Origin: JAJFUI01 sp039698035
GTDB lineage: Bacteria > Planctomycetota > Planctomycetia > Pirellulales > Thermoguttaceae
Direction: 5' to 3'
DNA length: 22,100 nucleotides
NCBI GenBank assembly: GCA_039698035.1
Contig: JBDKSW010000021.1
Span: 1 to 22,100 of the forward strand
Shown here: in pieces, positions 13,803 through 21,992 of the stretch
Numbering within the stretch: position 1 is the first letter of the stretch
Layout of the letters: the number at the start of each line of letters is the position of its first letter
Made by a program: the position numbers and the translations under genes
Notes under the pieces: generated by a model
What the model was told of the DNA's origin: nothing
Seen by the model: the letters and a program-made list of their open reading frames with translations, nothing else
The model's database searches: none

Positions 13803-16454
13803 ATGGATCGCCGTCTGATTTTGTTCCTAGCTCTCAGCTTTGCCGTCGTCGTGGGTTATTCGTCGCTCATGCAACGATTGCATCCGCCGCGCAAGCCGGC
13901 GGATCAACCGCAGGCCGCCGCCGAGCAACCCTCGCCCCCAAAACCGATGGACAAGAAGCCGCGGGCCGAAAAGTCGGCCGCGAAGGACCAGAAGGCTCCC
14001 GGCAAGACCCCGGCCAAGAATGCCGCGGCAGCGCTGCGTGCCGCCGTGGAGCCGGAACAGCCCGAGAAGTGGGTGACGCTTGGCTCGGTCGATCCGGACT
14101 CGTCCAAGAACCCGTACCGCATGTTGGTCACGCTGACGACGAAGGGCGCGGCCCTCGCCCGGGTCGAGTTGAGCAGTGACCGCTACCGCGACGTGGACGA
14201 TCGCTCGGGCTACCTCGGGAGCCTCGTGCTGACGGCGGCCGGCCGGGTGGGCGGCTTGGTTCGAGCCGTTGGACTGGGTACGCCGGCTGCCGAGGCCGGC
14301 CTCAAGGTTGGCGACCTCCTGAAATCGGTTGGCGACCGGGCCATCTCCGACGCGCAGTCCCTGGAAGACGCCCTGAAGCGAACGCGGCCAGGCCGTGCGA
14401 TCCAATTGTCGGTTGTGCGCGACGGCAAGCCGATGATGCTGACGGCCAAGCTGCGACGCCACCCGCTGAACGTCATTTGCCCGGAGGACAACGATCCGCT
14501 GTCGCTGCTGCTGACGCTTTCCCAGGTTGACAAACTCAAGTTGAAAACCCAGTGGGTGCGGGACGAAGCCATTTGGCGACTCGCGATCGACCTCAAGGCC
14601 ACCGATCAGCAGATCGCGGACCTCGATCTGGCGGACGTTGTCATCAGCGCGGAGGACAAAAAGATTCGCTTGCGTCAGGAGAGCCAATCCGAGAAGCCGT
14701 GGCTTCCATTGGCCGACCAGACCTGGAAGGCTTTGGAAAAGTGGCAAGTCTTGCGCGGCGACAAAGGTGACGCGCTGTTCGTTGCCCTGCCGGCGATGAC
14801 GCGCGAAGCGAGGCTCTCGGACGATCGGGTTCATCGGATCGTAGCGCGAGCCCGTGACGAAGAGCAATCCGGTTTTCAGGCAGGATTGTCGGCCGAGCTT
14901 GAAGGTGTCAAGCTGCGTCGCGGCGTTTGGAAACTGGTCGCCGCCGAAGCGGATCGTGCCGTGTTTCGTCGGGCCGTGCCGCAATGGGGATTGGAGATCA
15001 CGAAGACCTACCGCTTGGCGAAGGTCCCGGACGAGTCGCGCGCCGACGCCGACTTCCCAGCCTATCACTTGGAGTTCGAGATCGAGATTCGCAACGCGGA
15101 CAATCAGCCCCACGCGGTCGCCTATCGCCTGGACGGCCCCAACGGCCTTCCGACCGAAGGCGAGTGGTACGCCACGCGCGTGACCCGCTCGGGCGGTTCG
15201 GGAATCCGCGACTACATCCTTTCGTTCGGCGATGGGACGCCTGGCATGGTTGGCGCGATGACCCTGGCGTCGGATGGCGAAGTGTCTGTCATGCGAGACA
15301 CGCCGCCCGACAAGTTGCTGAGCTTCGTGGGCGTGGACGCGCAATACTTTTCAGCCGTGCTGATGCCAGAACGCCGACGGGCCAACGACGTGTGGTTCGA
15401 GGAGCTGATGCCCATCCGCGCCGGAAAGGGATTGGCTAGATTGCCGGAGTTCGCGCGGGGCAATCATTCATCGACGACGAACCTGACGAACACCTCGTGC
15501 CGATTGGTCAGCGTTGCCGCAGAGTTGGAGCCGCGTCAGACGATGGTCCACCGCTACCGGCTGTTCGCCGGTCCGAAGAAGCCGGCCATCTTGGAGAACA
15601 ATGAGTATCGGCTGGGTGAATTGGTTTACTATGGCTGGCCGATTTTCTCTGTCGTGGCCGTTCCTTTGACGCATGTCCTGCACGGGCTCTACCACGTTAC
15701 GTGGAACTACGGGTTGGCGATCATTCTGTTGACGGTTTTGGTCCGCAGTTGCATGTTCCCGTTGAGCCTGAAGCAGGCGGCCGGCGCCCGCAAGATGCAA
15801 CTGTTGCAGCCGGAGATCAAAAAACTGCAGGAGAAATATAAGAACAACGTCGAGGCCCGCACCAAGGCGCAGCAGGAGTTGTTCCGCAAGCACAACTACA
15901 ATCCGCTGAGCGGCTGCCTGCCGATTTTCATCCAGATGCCCATCTTCATCGGGCTCTATCGCTGTCTGATGGTGGACATTGAGCTCCGCGATGCGCCGCT
16001 CCTTTCGCACGCCATCCGGTGGTGCTCGAACTTGGCCGCGCCCGACATGCTGGTGGATTGGAGCCGCTGGATGCCCACCTGGTTCAACGCCGGCAGCGGT
16101 ATGTTCGGCCTCGGGCCCTACTTCAACATCTTGCCGCTGCTGACGATTGGGTTGATGATCTGGCAGCAAAAGATGTTCATGCCCCCGCCGGCCGACGAGC
16201 AAGCGGCCATGCAGCAGAAGATGATGAATTTCATGATGATCTTCATGGGCGTCATGTTCTTCAAGGTGGCTAGCGGGCTGTGTATTTATTTCATTGTTTC
16301 CAGTCTCTGGGGCCTCGGCGAACGCCGCTTCCTGCCGAAGAACCCGGTGGCCGCCGGCACTGGGGCCACGGCCGGCTCGGGCGTCATTCCGTCCGGTGCA
16401 GGCGATTTTGGCGAGACCCGGGCACAGGCAAAAGCCCGAGGCGTCAAGAAATAG
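13803..16454 (+). CDS. yidC: Membrane protein insertase YidC with inserted PDZ-like domain
   Basis: 883 residues against about 550 in E. coli. It inserts and folds inner-membrane proteins, alone or with SecYEG. Residues 4-22 are the N-terminal membrane anchor; 24-90 are a Pro/Ala/Lys-rich linker. The periplasmic region (about 95-600) contains a PDZ-like module at 146-222 (GLVRAVGLGTPAAEAGLKVG, then DLLKSVGDRAIS) set into the beta-sandwich domain. The conserved insertase core begins at about 608: YGWPIFSVVAVPL, then TVLVRSCMFPLS with the essential-type Arg648 in the membrane groove, a charged coiled-coil hairpin (666-690), GCLPIFIQMPIFIGLYR (704-720), and further helices at about 770-790 and 808-835. 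ATG 13803 has AAGGA nine bases upstream. mnmE follows 54 bases downstream, a familiar neighbour. Confidence 0.96.
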   Translation: MDRRLILFLALSFAVVVGYSSLMQRLHPPRKPADQPQAAAEQPSPPKPMDKKPRAEKSAAKDQKAPGKTPAKNAAAALRAAVEPEQPEKWVTLGSVDPDSSKNPYRMLVTLTTKGAALARVELSSDRYRDVDDRSGYLGSLVLTAAGRVGGLVRAVGLGTPAAEAGLKVGDLLKSVGDRAISDAQSLEDALKRTRPGRAIQLSVVRDGKPMMLTAKLRRHPLNVICPEDNDPLSLLLTLSQVDKLKLKTQWVRDEAIWRLAIDLKATDQQIADLDLADVVISAEDKKIRLRQESQSEKPWLPLADQTWKALEKWQVLRGDKGDALFVALPAMTREARLSDDRVHRIVARARDEEQSGFQAGLSAELEGVKLRRGVWKLVAAEADRAVFRRAVPQWGLEITKTYRLAKVPDESRADADFPAYHLEFEIEIRNADNQPHAVAYRLDGPNGLPTEGEWYATRVTRSGGSGIRDYILSFGDGTPGMVGAMTLASDGEVSVMRDTPPDKLLSFVGVDAQYFSAVLMPERRRANDVWFEELMPIRAGKGLARLPEFARGNHSSTTNLTNTSCRLVSVAAELEPRQTMVHRYRLFAGPKKPAILENNEYRLGELVYYGWPIFSVVAVPLTHVLHGLYHVTWNYGLAIILLTVLVRSCMFPLSLKQAAGARKMQLLQPEIKKLQEKYKNNVEARTKAQQELFRKHNYNPLSGCLPIFIQMPIFIGLYRCLMVDIELRDAPLLSHAIRWCSNLAAPDMLVDWSRWMPTWFNAGSGMFGLGPYFNILPLLTIGLMIWQQKMFMPPPADEQAAMQQKMMNFMMIFMGVMFFKVASGLCIYFIVSSLWGLGERRFLPKNPVAAGTGATAGSGVIPSGAGDFGETRAQAKARGVKK

Positions 16455-16508
16455 TTTGCAGCGTACGGCCTTGGGTTGGCGCGTCCCGCGATGCTGCCGC
16501 GAGTCGAC

Positions 16509-17963
16509 ATGTATCCGCTCGATGACACGATCGCCGCCATCGCCACGCCGCCGGGCGGCGCTGCGCGGGGTATCGTCCGCCTAAGCGGGCCGCAAGCCAT
16601 CGACTGTGTCCGCCGACTGTTTTATGCCGACGACAGTCGGCCGCTCGCCGCGCGACAGTTTCCATGCGCATTAACCGGCTCGCTCCATCTGCCGGGCGTC
16701 GAGGCGCCGCTTCCTTGCGACGTGTACTTGTGGTGCAGGCGTCCCGCCCGTGATGACCAAGGTGGCTGCAAGGCTGGCTCGTCGCTTCGCTGCGATGCGA
16801 ATGACGCCTTGCAACGGTCAACCCAAGTGCACAGCTACACGGGCCAGCCGGTTGCCGAAATTCACACGCTCGGCTCGCCGCCCCTGCTGCAACTCGTGCT
16901 GCGATCGCTCTGCGACGCCGGCGCGCGACTGGCTGGTCCTGGCGAATTCACGCTCCGCGCGTTTCTGGCGGGCCGAATCGACCTGGGCCAAGCCGAGGCC
17001 GTGTTGGGCGTCATCGACGCGGCCAATCCCGAGGAGCTTCGGCTCGCCCTGGGGCAACTGGCCGGCGGTCTGGCACGCCCCTTGCATTGCTTGCGCGAGT
17101 CTCTGCTGGAACTGCTCGCCCACATCGAGGCCGGTTTTGACTTCGCCGACGAGGACTTGCCGTTCATCAGCCTCGACGCCTTGCGACAACGGCTGGCCGA
17201 CGCCCGGACCGAGCTGGCGGCCGTCGTTCGGCAAATGACCTCGCGCAACGATGCGGCGCTGTCGCCGCGAGCCGTTCTGCTCGGTCGGCCAAACAGCGGC
17301 AAGAGCAGCCTGTGGAACGCACTGGTCGGCGAGCCTTCGGCGATCGTTTCAGACCAGCCAGGCACGACCCGCGACTATCTCACGGTCGAGCTCGCGTTGG
17401 ACGGCGTGCGATGCCAACTGGTCGACACGGCCGGCATGTCGGCCGACTCGGACTCGTCCGATGGGCAGCCGTGCGATGCCAATTCGGCCGCGCAGTCGGT
17501 CAGCGTTCGACAACATCAAACGGCCGACATCGAGGTGCTCTGCTTGGACGCCACGCAGAGGCCAGACCAACAGCTTGCCGCGTGGCCTCCGCGGGCGGAC
17601 CGACAACGCATCATTACGCTCACCAAGTGCGACTTGTGCCCGGGCGTCGCCATGCCCGACGCTCTTTGCACGAGCGGCCTGACCGGCGAAGGCATCGACG
17701 CCTTGCGAGACGCACTGAGATCGAAGGCGATTGCTGCCCAAACGGGCGGCGCCTTGGCCGCAACGGCCCTTCGCTGCGGCGAGTCGCTTCGCTTGGTCGG
17801 CGAGTCGCTGGAACGGGCCCAGGCGGTGGCCGCCGGTCAGCAGGAGGAACTGGTGGCGGTCGAGCTCCGCGCGGCCCTCGAAGAGCTAGGCAAAGTCACC
17901 GGCGCGATCCACACCGAGGACGTGCTCGATCGGATTTTTAGCCGTTTTTGCGTCGGCAAGTGA
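16509..17963 (+). CDS. mnmE: tRNA uridine-5-carboxymethylaminomethyl(34) synthesis GTPase MnmE
   Basis: 484 residues from ATG 16509. With MnmG it modifies wobble U34 using methylene-THF. The N-terminal folate-binding domain starts DDTIAAIATPPGGAARGIVRLSGP (from residue 5) and continues with SYTGQPVAEIHT (109-120) and GPGEFTLRAFLAGRIDLGQAEAV. The G domain has GRPNSGKSS (259-267), PGTTRDY (284-290), DTAG (306-309) and TKCD (372-375; Thr in place of the usual Asn). The C terminus FCVGK carries the catalytic-type Cys481. Odd point: about 30 extra residues (76-106, Cys/Arg/Asp-rich) split the usual join between YLW and SYTGQ. The start is uncertain: ATG 16491 and TTG 16476 are also in frame, and none has a clear ribosome binding site. 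MnmG is not in the window. Confidence 0.93.
   Translation: MYPLDDTIAAIATPPGGAARGIVRLSGPQAIDCVRRLFYADDSRPLAARQFPCALTGSLHLPGVEAPLPCDVYLWCRRPARDDQGGCKAGSSLRCDANDALQRSTQVHSYTGQPVAEIHTLGSPPLLQLVLRSLCDAGARLAGPGEFTLRAFLAGRIDLGQAEAVLGVIDAANPEELRLALGQLAGGLARPLHCLRESLLELLAHIEAGFDFADEDLPFISLDALRQRLADARTELAAVVRQMTSRNDAALSPRAVLLGRPNSGKSSLWNALVGEPSAIVSDQPGTTRDYLTVELALDGVRCQLVDTAGMSADSDSSDGQPCDANSAAQSVSVRQHQTADIEVLCLDATQRPDQQLAAWPPRADRQRIITLTKCDLCPGVAMPDALCTSGLTGEGIDALRDALRSKAIAAQTGGALAATALRCGESLRLVGESLERAQAVAAGQQEELVAVELRAALEELGKVTGAIHTEDVLDRIFSRFCVGK
16734..16826 (+). repeat. Possible dispersed repeat inserted in frame within mnmE
   Basis: This stretch has no counterpart in the MnmE proteins I know. It contains GGCG-TCC-CGCC (16738-16748) followed by CGTGATGACCAAGGTGGC, a wording I associate with GC-rich intergenic repeats; its reverse strand reads HGRDAC, a phrase typical of spurious frames in such repeats. 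The assignment is inference and needs a genome-wide search. Confidence 0.4.
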
Positions 17964-17996
17964 TTTTGGCCAGGACGAGCGAAGCTCTGGCCGAAA
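17964..17996 (+). terminator. Hairpin directly after mnmE
   Basis: TTTTGGCCAG and CTGGCCGAAA form ten pairs (one G-U) around a 13-base loop, starting at the base after the stop codon. No T-run follows, so it may process or protect the transcript end rather than terminate it. Confidence 0.35.
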
Positions 17997-18059
17997 TGCC
18001 GCCTGCTCTGGGCAACGCACGGTCGCGGGGCTTGAAGCCGGCGGCCCGCGTCCAGTAAG

Positions 18060-19508
18060 ATGACCGCCATGCGAGACTTCCAAGGCGAGAGCTTAAGCCA
18101 CGATCCGATCCACGGGTACATCCCGTTCACCTCGAACTCCGGACTGCCGGACGGCGAGGCGGCCGAGCGCGAAATCATCGACCATCCGTGGCTTCAGCGG
18201 CTTCGGCAAATCCATCAGTTGCAGACGGCCTGGTGGGTCTTTCCCAGCGCGGAACACACGCGGTTTCAGCACGTCCTCGGGGCGATGCACCTGGCCAGTC
18301 GCGCGGCGGCCGGCCTTTATGAAAGCTTGCGCGAGGTGTGCCCGGACGCACCCAGCCGCGGCTACGTCGAATCGCTGCTGCGGTTGGCCGCTCTGCTGCA
18401 CGACGTCGGTCACGGGCCATTCGGCCACTTCTTTGACGAGCATTACCTGGCCGATTACGGCCTGAATCACGAACTGATGGGCGGCGAAATCATCCGCCGC
18501 GAGTTCGCCGACCTGATCCGCCGCATCCGACGGAACCCGAACACCCGGTTGGCCGACGACGAAACGCTCGACCCCGAGCAGATCGTTTTTCTGATCACCA
18601 GACCAAAACATGCCGACCAACCGGCGGACGCCGACGCCGACAATCATTCGCCCACGTCCGCCCAGCCAAACCGGTGGCTGCGGCTCCTGCGGAGCCTCTT
18701 TAGCGGGCTCTACACGGTCGACAACATGGACTTCGTCCTGCGCGACGCCTACATGTCGGGCTACAGCATCAAGGCGTTCGACCTCGACCGCCTGATGCGC
18801 TACAGCGCGTTCACGTCTCGCGGATTGACGATCCACGAGCGGGGCCTCTCCGCCTTGGTCCGTTTCATCTCGGTCCGAGCGGAACTCTTCCGAGCGATCT
18901 ACTTCCATCGGACCGTCCGAGCCATCGACCTGGGGCTCCAGGAGCTTTTCTGCGACAGCAAACGGCGTCTGTTCCCGGGCGATCCACGCGAACATCTGCA
19001 CCAGTATCAGCGGCTCACCGAGTGGTCGCTGCTGATGCAAGTGGCTTCTTGGCCGGAAAGCGAGGACCCGGAGCTACGCGAGCTCGGCGCTCGGTGGCAA
19101 GCCTTCCTTGGACGCCGGCTGCGGTGGACGATGGCTTGCGAGCGAACCGTCTTCTTCGCGCCGGGCGAGGCCGAGCGGAGCAGCGTTCTGAGCAACGCCA
19201 AGGCCTTTGAAGCGGCCATTCGCGCGGAGCTGCCCTCGTCGCTGCAGGACATCCCGCTCCGCGTCGATACGGCGCGACATGTCCATCGACCGGGCGCCCA
19301 GACGGCCGCGGCGGGGCAGAACTTTCTCTTCGATCCGGCCTCTGGCAAGATTCGGAGCCTCGACGACCGCGAGCTGTACCGACGCATTGCGATCAGCTTC
19401 CGCGTCTGCCGTGTCTACGCCCTGGACCACCGCCACAACGAGGAGCTGTCCGCTGCGTTGGACCGCCTCACCGACGCCGGTGGAACCGACGACACGACCA
19501 ACATGTGA
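18060..19508 (+). CDS. HD-domain phosphohydrolase (SAMHD1/dGTPase-like)
   Basis: 482 residues, cytoplasmic. The opening DPIHGYIPF (15-23) and WLQRLRQIHQL (44-54) are typical of the branch of HD proteins containing SAMHD1 and YwfO. Metal-binding positions are His71 (EHTRFQH), His114-Asp115 (LLHDVGHGPFGH) and Asp221 (VDNMDFVLRDAYMSG). Relatives hydrolyse dNTPs to deoxynucleoside and triphosphate, but several in this branch have unproven substrates, so a dNTPase role is a family-level guess. Residues 180-205 (DNA about 18597-18675) are a hydrophilic Asp/Pro-rich insert between the HD lobes. The start is ATG 18060; ATG 18069 is an alternative. It is 96 bases downstream of mnmE on the same strand, with a hairpin between. 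Confidence 0.88.
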   Translation: MTAMRDFQGESLSHDPIHGYIPFTSNSGLPDGEAAEREIIDHPWLQRLRQIHQLQTAWWVFPSAEHTRFQHVLGAMHLASRAAAGLYESLREVCPDAPSRGYVESLLRLAALLHDVGHGPFGHFFDEHYLADYGLNHELMGGEIIRREFADLIRRIRRNPNTRLADDETLDPEQIVFLITRPKHADQPADADADNHSPTSAQPNRWLRLLRSLFSGLYTVDNMDFVLRDAYMSGYSIKAFDLDRLMRYSAFTSRGLTIHERGLSALVRFISVRAELFRAIYFHRTVRAIDLGLQELFCDSKRRLFPGDPREHLHQYQRLTEWSLLMQVASWPESEDPELRELGARWQAFLGRRLRWTMACERTVFFAPGEAERSSVLSNAKAFEAAIRAELPSSLQDIPLRVDTARHVHRPGAQTAAAGQNFLFDPASGKIRSLDDRELYRRIAISFRVCRVYALDHRHNEELSAALDRLTDAGGTDDTTNM

Positions 19509-19825
19509 ACCCGGCCGGCTGCGAGAGCAACCGAGCCATTCGTGCGTCTCACGGAAAACTGGCCAGACCAGGGTATTGCTCGTTGTGAGCTCTGACAGTG
19601 CGTTCCGCAGGGAGCGTCGTTGGCTGGCTGGCGTGTCTGGGCAGATTTTACCTCTTCCGCATCATCAGCACTTTTGATATGATTTCCCTGTTCGCCACAG
19701 AGGTAAATTGCCGATGTAGCATCGGTAACGCAGTGTCCCTGGTTCCCGGCGATCACTCGAAGCGGAATTGCTGCTCTCGGTGTGTTCGTCAGGCAAGGTG
19801 GGCGACTTAGTGAAGCTAGGTACCC
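19509..19825. other. 317-base spacer upstream of tRNA-Cys
   Basis: No gene seen. Around 19650-19710 the sequence becomes AT-rich. A tight hairpin lies at 19708-19728 (TTGCCGATG-TAG-CATCGGTAA, nine pairs with one G-U). I could not fix a convincing tRNA promoter. Confidence 0.5.
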
Positions 19826-19897
19826 GGCGCCGTAGCCAAGTGGCTAAGGCAGCGGATTGCAAATCCGCCATCGTGGGTCCGACTCCCACCGGCGCCT
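19826..19897 (+). tRNA. tRNA-Cys (anticodon GCA)
   Basis: A full cloverleaf of 72 bases. The acceptor arms GGCGCCG and CGGCGCC pair perfectly, the anticodon arm is GCGGA-TTGCAAA-TCCGC with GCA at 19859-19861, and the T arm GTGGG-TCCGACT-CCCAC is intact. The discriminator base is T (19897), as required for cysteine identity. CCA is not encoded. Confidence 0.95.
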
Positions 19898-19948
19898 CTC
19901 TCCCTTACAGTGTTGGACTGGAAGGGACAAAATAAGACAGAGACCGTC

Positions 19949-19974
19949 AAAAGCCCTTAGAACAACGGGCTTTT
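19949..19974 (+). terminator. Rho-independent terminator after tRNA-Cys
   Basis: AAAAGCCC (19949-19956) and GGGCTTTT (19967-19974) with a ten-base loop, followed by gccgttt. It lies 52 bases past the tRNA. Being symmetric (A-tract before, T-tract after), it could also stop transcription on the minus strand. Confidence 0.6.
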
Positions 19975-20003
19975 GCCGTTTCTTGGGAACGAGTTGGCGC
20001 ACG

Positions 20004-20480
20004 TCACCCCGCGTCTGTCTGCAACGGCCCGAATCTTGGCCATCGTGTCTTTCCTGGTCGGCCAGACTCGGGGTAGCCCCACTTAAGCTGGCTGGCAAAA
20101 CCGGCTTGGTCGAGATTTGTCTCGATCTGGGCCAGAAATGTCTTTGCGGCGAGATCGACGGTTTCCCGGAATGTTGCCCTCCTGAAGCGGACTGCCTTGG
20201 CTTCTCCGGCCGCCGCAAGTGTCGCATTAAGAAGGACGCCTGGCGATAATGCTGGCCGAAGCAGCGATTTTTCTGGGGGCACATCTCGCTCCTGAAAGTT
20301 CGGCTGGAATGTTCCACGCCATGCCTTGACCGCATTTGCCGCCTGCGAGTTCGGCAACGAGAACCGCGAGCCTTGCGATTGCCACTCGTGCGGGCGGAAG
20401 TGAGGTGTCTCGGTCGATAGCGGCGCAGAGACGATACGCCCGACGGGCGGAAGGCGATTGCTCTTGGCGACGCGACCAAC
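20004..20480 (-). pseudogene. Unidentified open frame, probably a gene remnant
   Basis: The minus-strand frame is open from an upstream TGA (20481-20483) to TGA at 20004. The only usable start seen is TTG 20357 (117 residues). The translation has ordinary protein texture, for example SPGVLLNATLAAAGEAKAVR and LAAKTFLAQIETNLDQAGF, unlike the opposite strand. I do not recognise it. With no proper start and broken neighbours I take it as a truncated gene. Confidence 0.3.
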
Positions 20481-20760
20481 TCACCGCGATTGCCCGCGAC
20501 GTGTCGGAAGTGAAAACCGACCTGTCAGCCCTTCGGGCGTCTTCCCAGCAGTGTGAAAAGTCCGTGGCCGACCTTTCTCAGACGGTGTCTATGGCAACGG
20601 CCGCGACGGTCTGAAAACCACCGTCCAGAAACACAGTGGAGAAACAGTCGCCATCCGCACCGAATTGAACCGCGACCGCCACCGGATGATGAAAATCGCC
20701 GTCGTCGTCGGCTGGATCATCACGACGGTCTGTTTGGCATATCAGACATTCGCCCGGTAG
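20471..20760 (+). pseudogene. Frameshifted small coiled-coil membrane protein (phage/mobile type)
   Basis: Reading one frame gives DQLTAIARDVSEVKTDLSAL and then a predicted coiled coil ending LSQTV (base 20587). A shift to the next frame at 20590 gives YGNGRDGLKTTV, a short linker, one hydrophobic helix (IAVVVGWIITTVCLAY) and a stop at 20758. Coiled coil, VYGNGRxGLKT and one membrane helix is a combination I know from small holin-like or phage-associated proteins. Two extra bases (TC, 20588-20589) explain the break. No clear start is left. Confidence 0.55.
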
Positions 20761-20778
20761 CCGAGGGGCCTGGTCGCG

Positions 20779-21873
20779 CTACTTGCCCTTTTCCAAAGAC
20801 TTTTCATCCTTGTTGAGTCTCTTTGGCATCTGCACAAACCTGTCAAGTGAATGGATAGTATGTTCGATCATCATCAACGCCTCATGGTCATCTGGACCGC
20901 CTATCATTTCACGCATAAATGGTCCCCGATGAATCATCTTCATCGCACGCATAATAGCCTTGTGCGATCGCTCCGCTGCTTCGGAATCACCACCTTCGAT
21001 CGCACGATATAGCTGGACACCCAACTCATAGAGCCAAGGATAGTCGTCACGCAGGACGCTGAACAACATCAAGATCGGCAATCCACCAAACTCGGTTGAT
21101 TCTCTAAACATCGGATGATGGAAGAACTCTTCAAAGATCATAGGATCGAATCGACGACGCTTTTTCATGCGTCGCATCGAATCATTGCCAAGCTCAAAGG
21201 CAAGCCGGTCCGGCATATCTCTGACCAGAACCTTGATTTCCTCAAAGAATTTGGCTACGGATGTCTCATCAACCTTGGCAACAGATTGCGTTGGTTCCTT
21301 CTTGCGATTTTTGAGTAACATGGCGACAGTCTGGCGAAAGGCTTGAACCTGCCGACGCACAGCCTCCTCGCGTGGGGCAGCTTGCGGATGGCGACGAATT
21401 AGCTGCAAAACCAACCCGGTGATGGCATCTTCCTCGTCCGGTGAATTCTGGAATTGGGCAAATGGCCCGGTGGCAGCTTCATCCAACGACACACCAAGGG
21501 CAATACCAAGCACTCGATCATTTATCGAAAGCTTGCCTTTAGCAACTCCCGCTTCGTACAGTATCCACGGCCGATTGATGCTGTATGCTGTTAGCAGAGC
21601 GACAACATCGGTGGCATCGTCGAGCTTCTGCATGATTGCTCGATACCATTCTTGGCCGTATTCAATTCCCGCTGTGCCTTTGCGATCTGACGAACGAAAG
21701 GACTTCAAGATACCGCCGCTTGCGTCTGTCAGAAGATTACTGAATGCCTCTGCAAGGTCGGCGTCACGGGTATCGTGACTAATGAACACGAGCGGGTTCT
21801 CCGTCGTGGCAAGTTTAGTCTCAATAACAGCAGCCGCCTCCGGCTGGACTGATGTTCTCTTGCGAGTTGCCAT
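20779..21873 (-). CDS. TIR-domain protein with unassigned C-terminal domain
   Basis: 364 residues, no signal peptide. The TIR domain spans about residues 26-160: VFISHDTRDADLAEAF (29-44) is the first strand and helix, and NRPWILYEAGVAKGK (100-114) holds a W-x3-E with Glu107 at the position of the catalytic glutamate of NAD-cleaving TIR domains. Residues 160-200 are a basic linker. Residues 200-350 form a helical region with a basic patch (MRRMKKRRR, 233-241) and several aromatic residues; I cannot assign it. Bacterial TIR proteins often act as NADase effectors in phage defence (for example Thoeris ThsB), but no known partner is visible. I chose ATG 21873 because AAGGA is nine bases upstream and the longer frame would start inside the -35 box. 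The gene is more AT-rich than those left of the tRNA. Confidence 0.85.
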   Translation of the reverse strand: MATRKRTSVQPEAAAVIETKLATTENPLVFISHDTRDADLAEAFSNLLTDASGGILKSFRSSDRKGTAGIEYGQEWYRAIMQKLDDATDVVALLTAYSINRPWILYEAGVAKGKLSINDRVLGIALGVSLDEAATGPFAQFQNSPDEEDAITGLVLQLIRRHPQAAPREEAVRRQVQAFRQTVAMLLKNRKKEPTQSVAKVDETSVAKFFEEIKVLVRDMPDRLAFELGNDSMRRMKKRRRFDPMIFEEFFHHPMFRESTEFGGLPILMLFSVLRDDYPWLYELGVQLYRAIEGGDSEAAERSHKAIMRAMKMIHRGPFMREMIGGPDDHEALMMIEHTIHSLDRFVQMPKRLNKDEKSLEKGK

Positions 21874-21929
21874 TTGCATTCGTCCTTTTAACGCGCAATA
21901 GAAAAGCACATCAAAATCCCAGCCCCCAC

Positions 21930-21957
21930 AATTTAGCGGTGCCAGGTGGCTTGTCAA
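21930..21957 (-). promoter_or_regulatory. Strong promoter for the TIR gene
   Basis: On the minus strand a perfect TTGACA (21957-21952), a 16-base spacer, then TAAATT (21935-21930; four of six matches). The leader would be about 50 bases. Confidence 0.55.
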
Positions 21958-21992
21958 GCCTTGCCTCCCTTATCTCCAGGAGAGCTGCAAAG

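Noticed and set aside
13827..15344. 505-codon open frame antisense to yidC
   Set aside because: Shadow of yidC; composition is Arg/Gly/Val-rich with no domain.
19844..20479. 211-codon minus-strand frame
   Set aside because: It runs through the tRNA-Cys gene and is basic, low-quality sequence; the tRNA is certain.
21874..21957. TTG start at 21957 for the TIR gene
   Set aside because: This TTG is the first codon of the perfect TTGACA -35 box; the promoter and ribosome binding site point to 21873.
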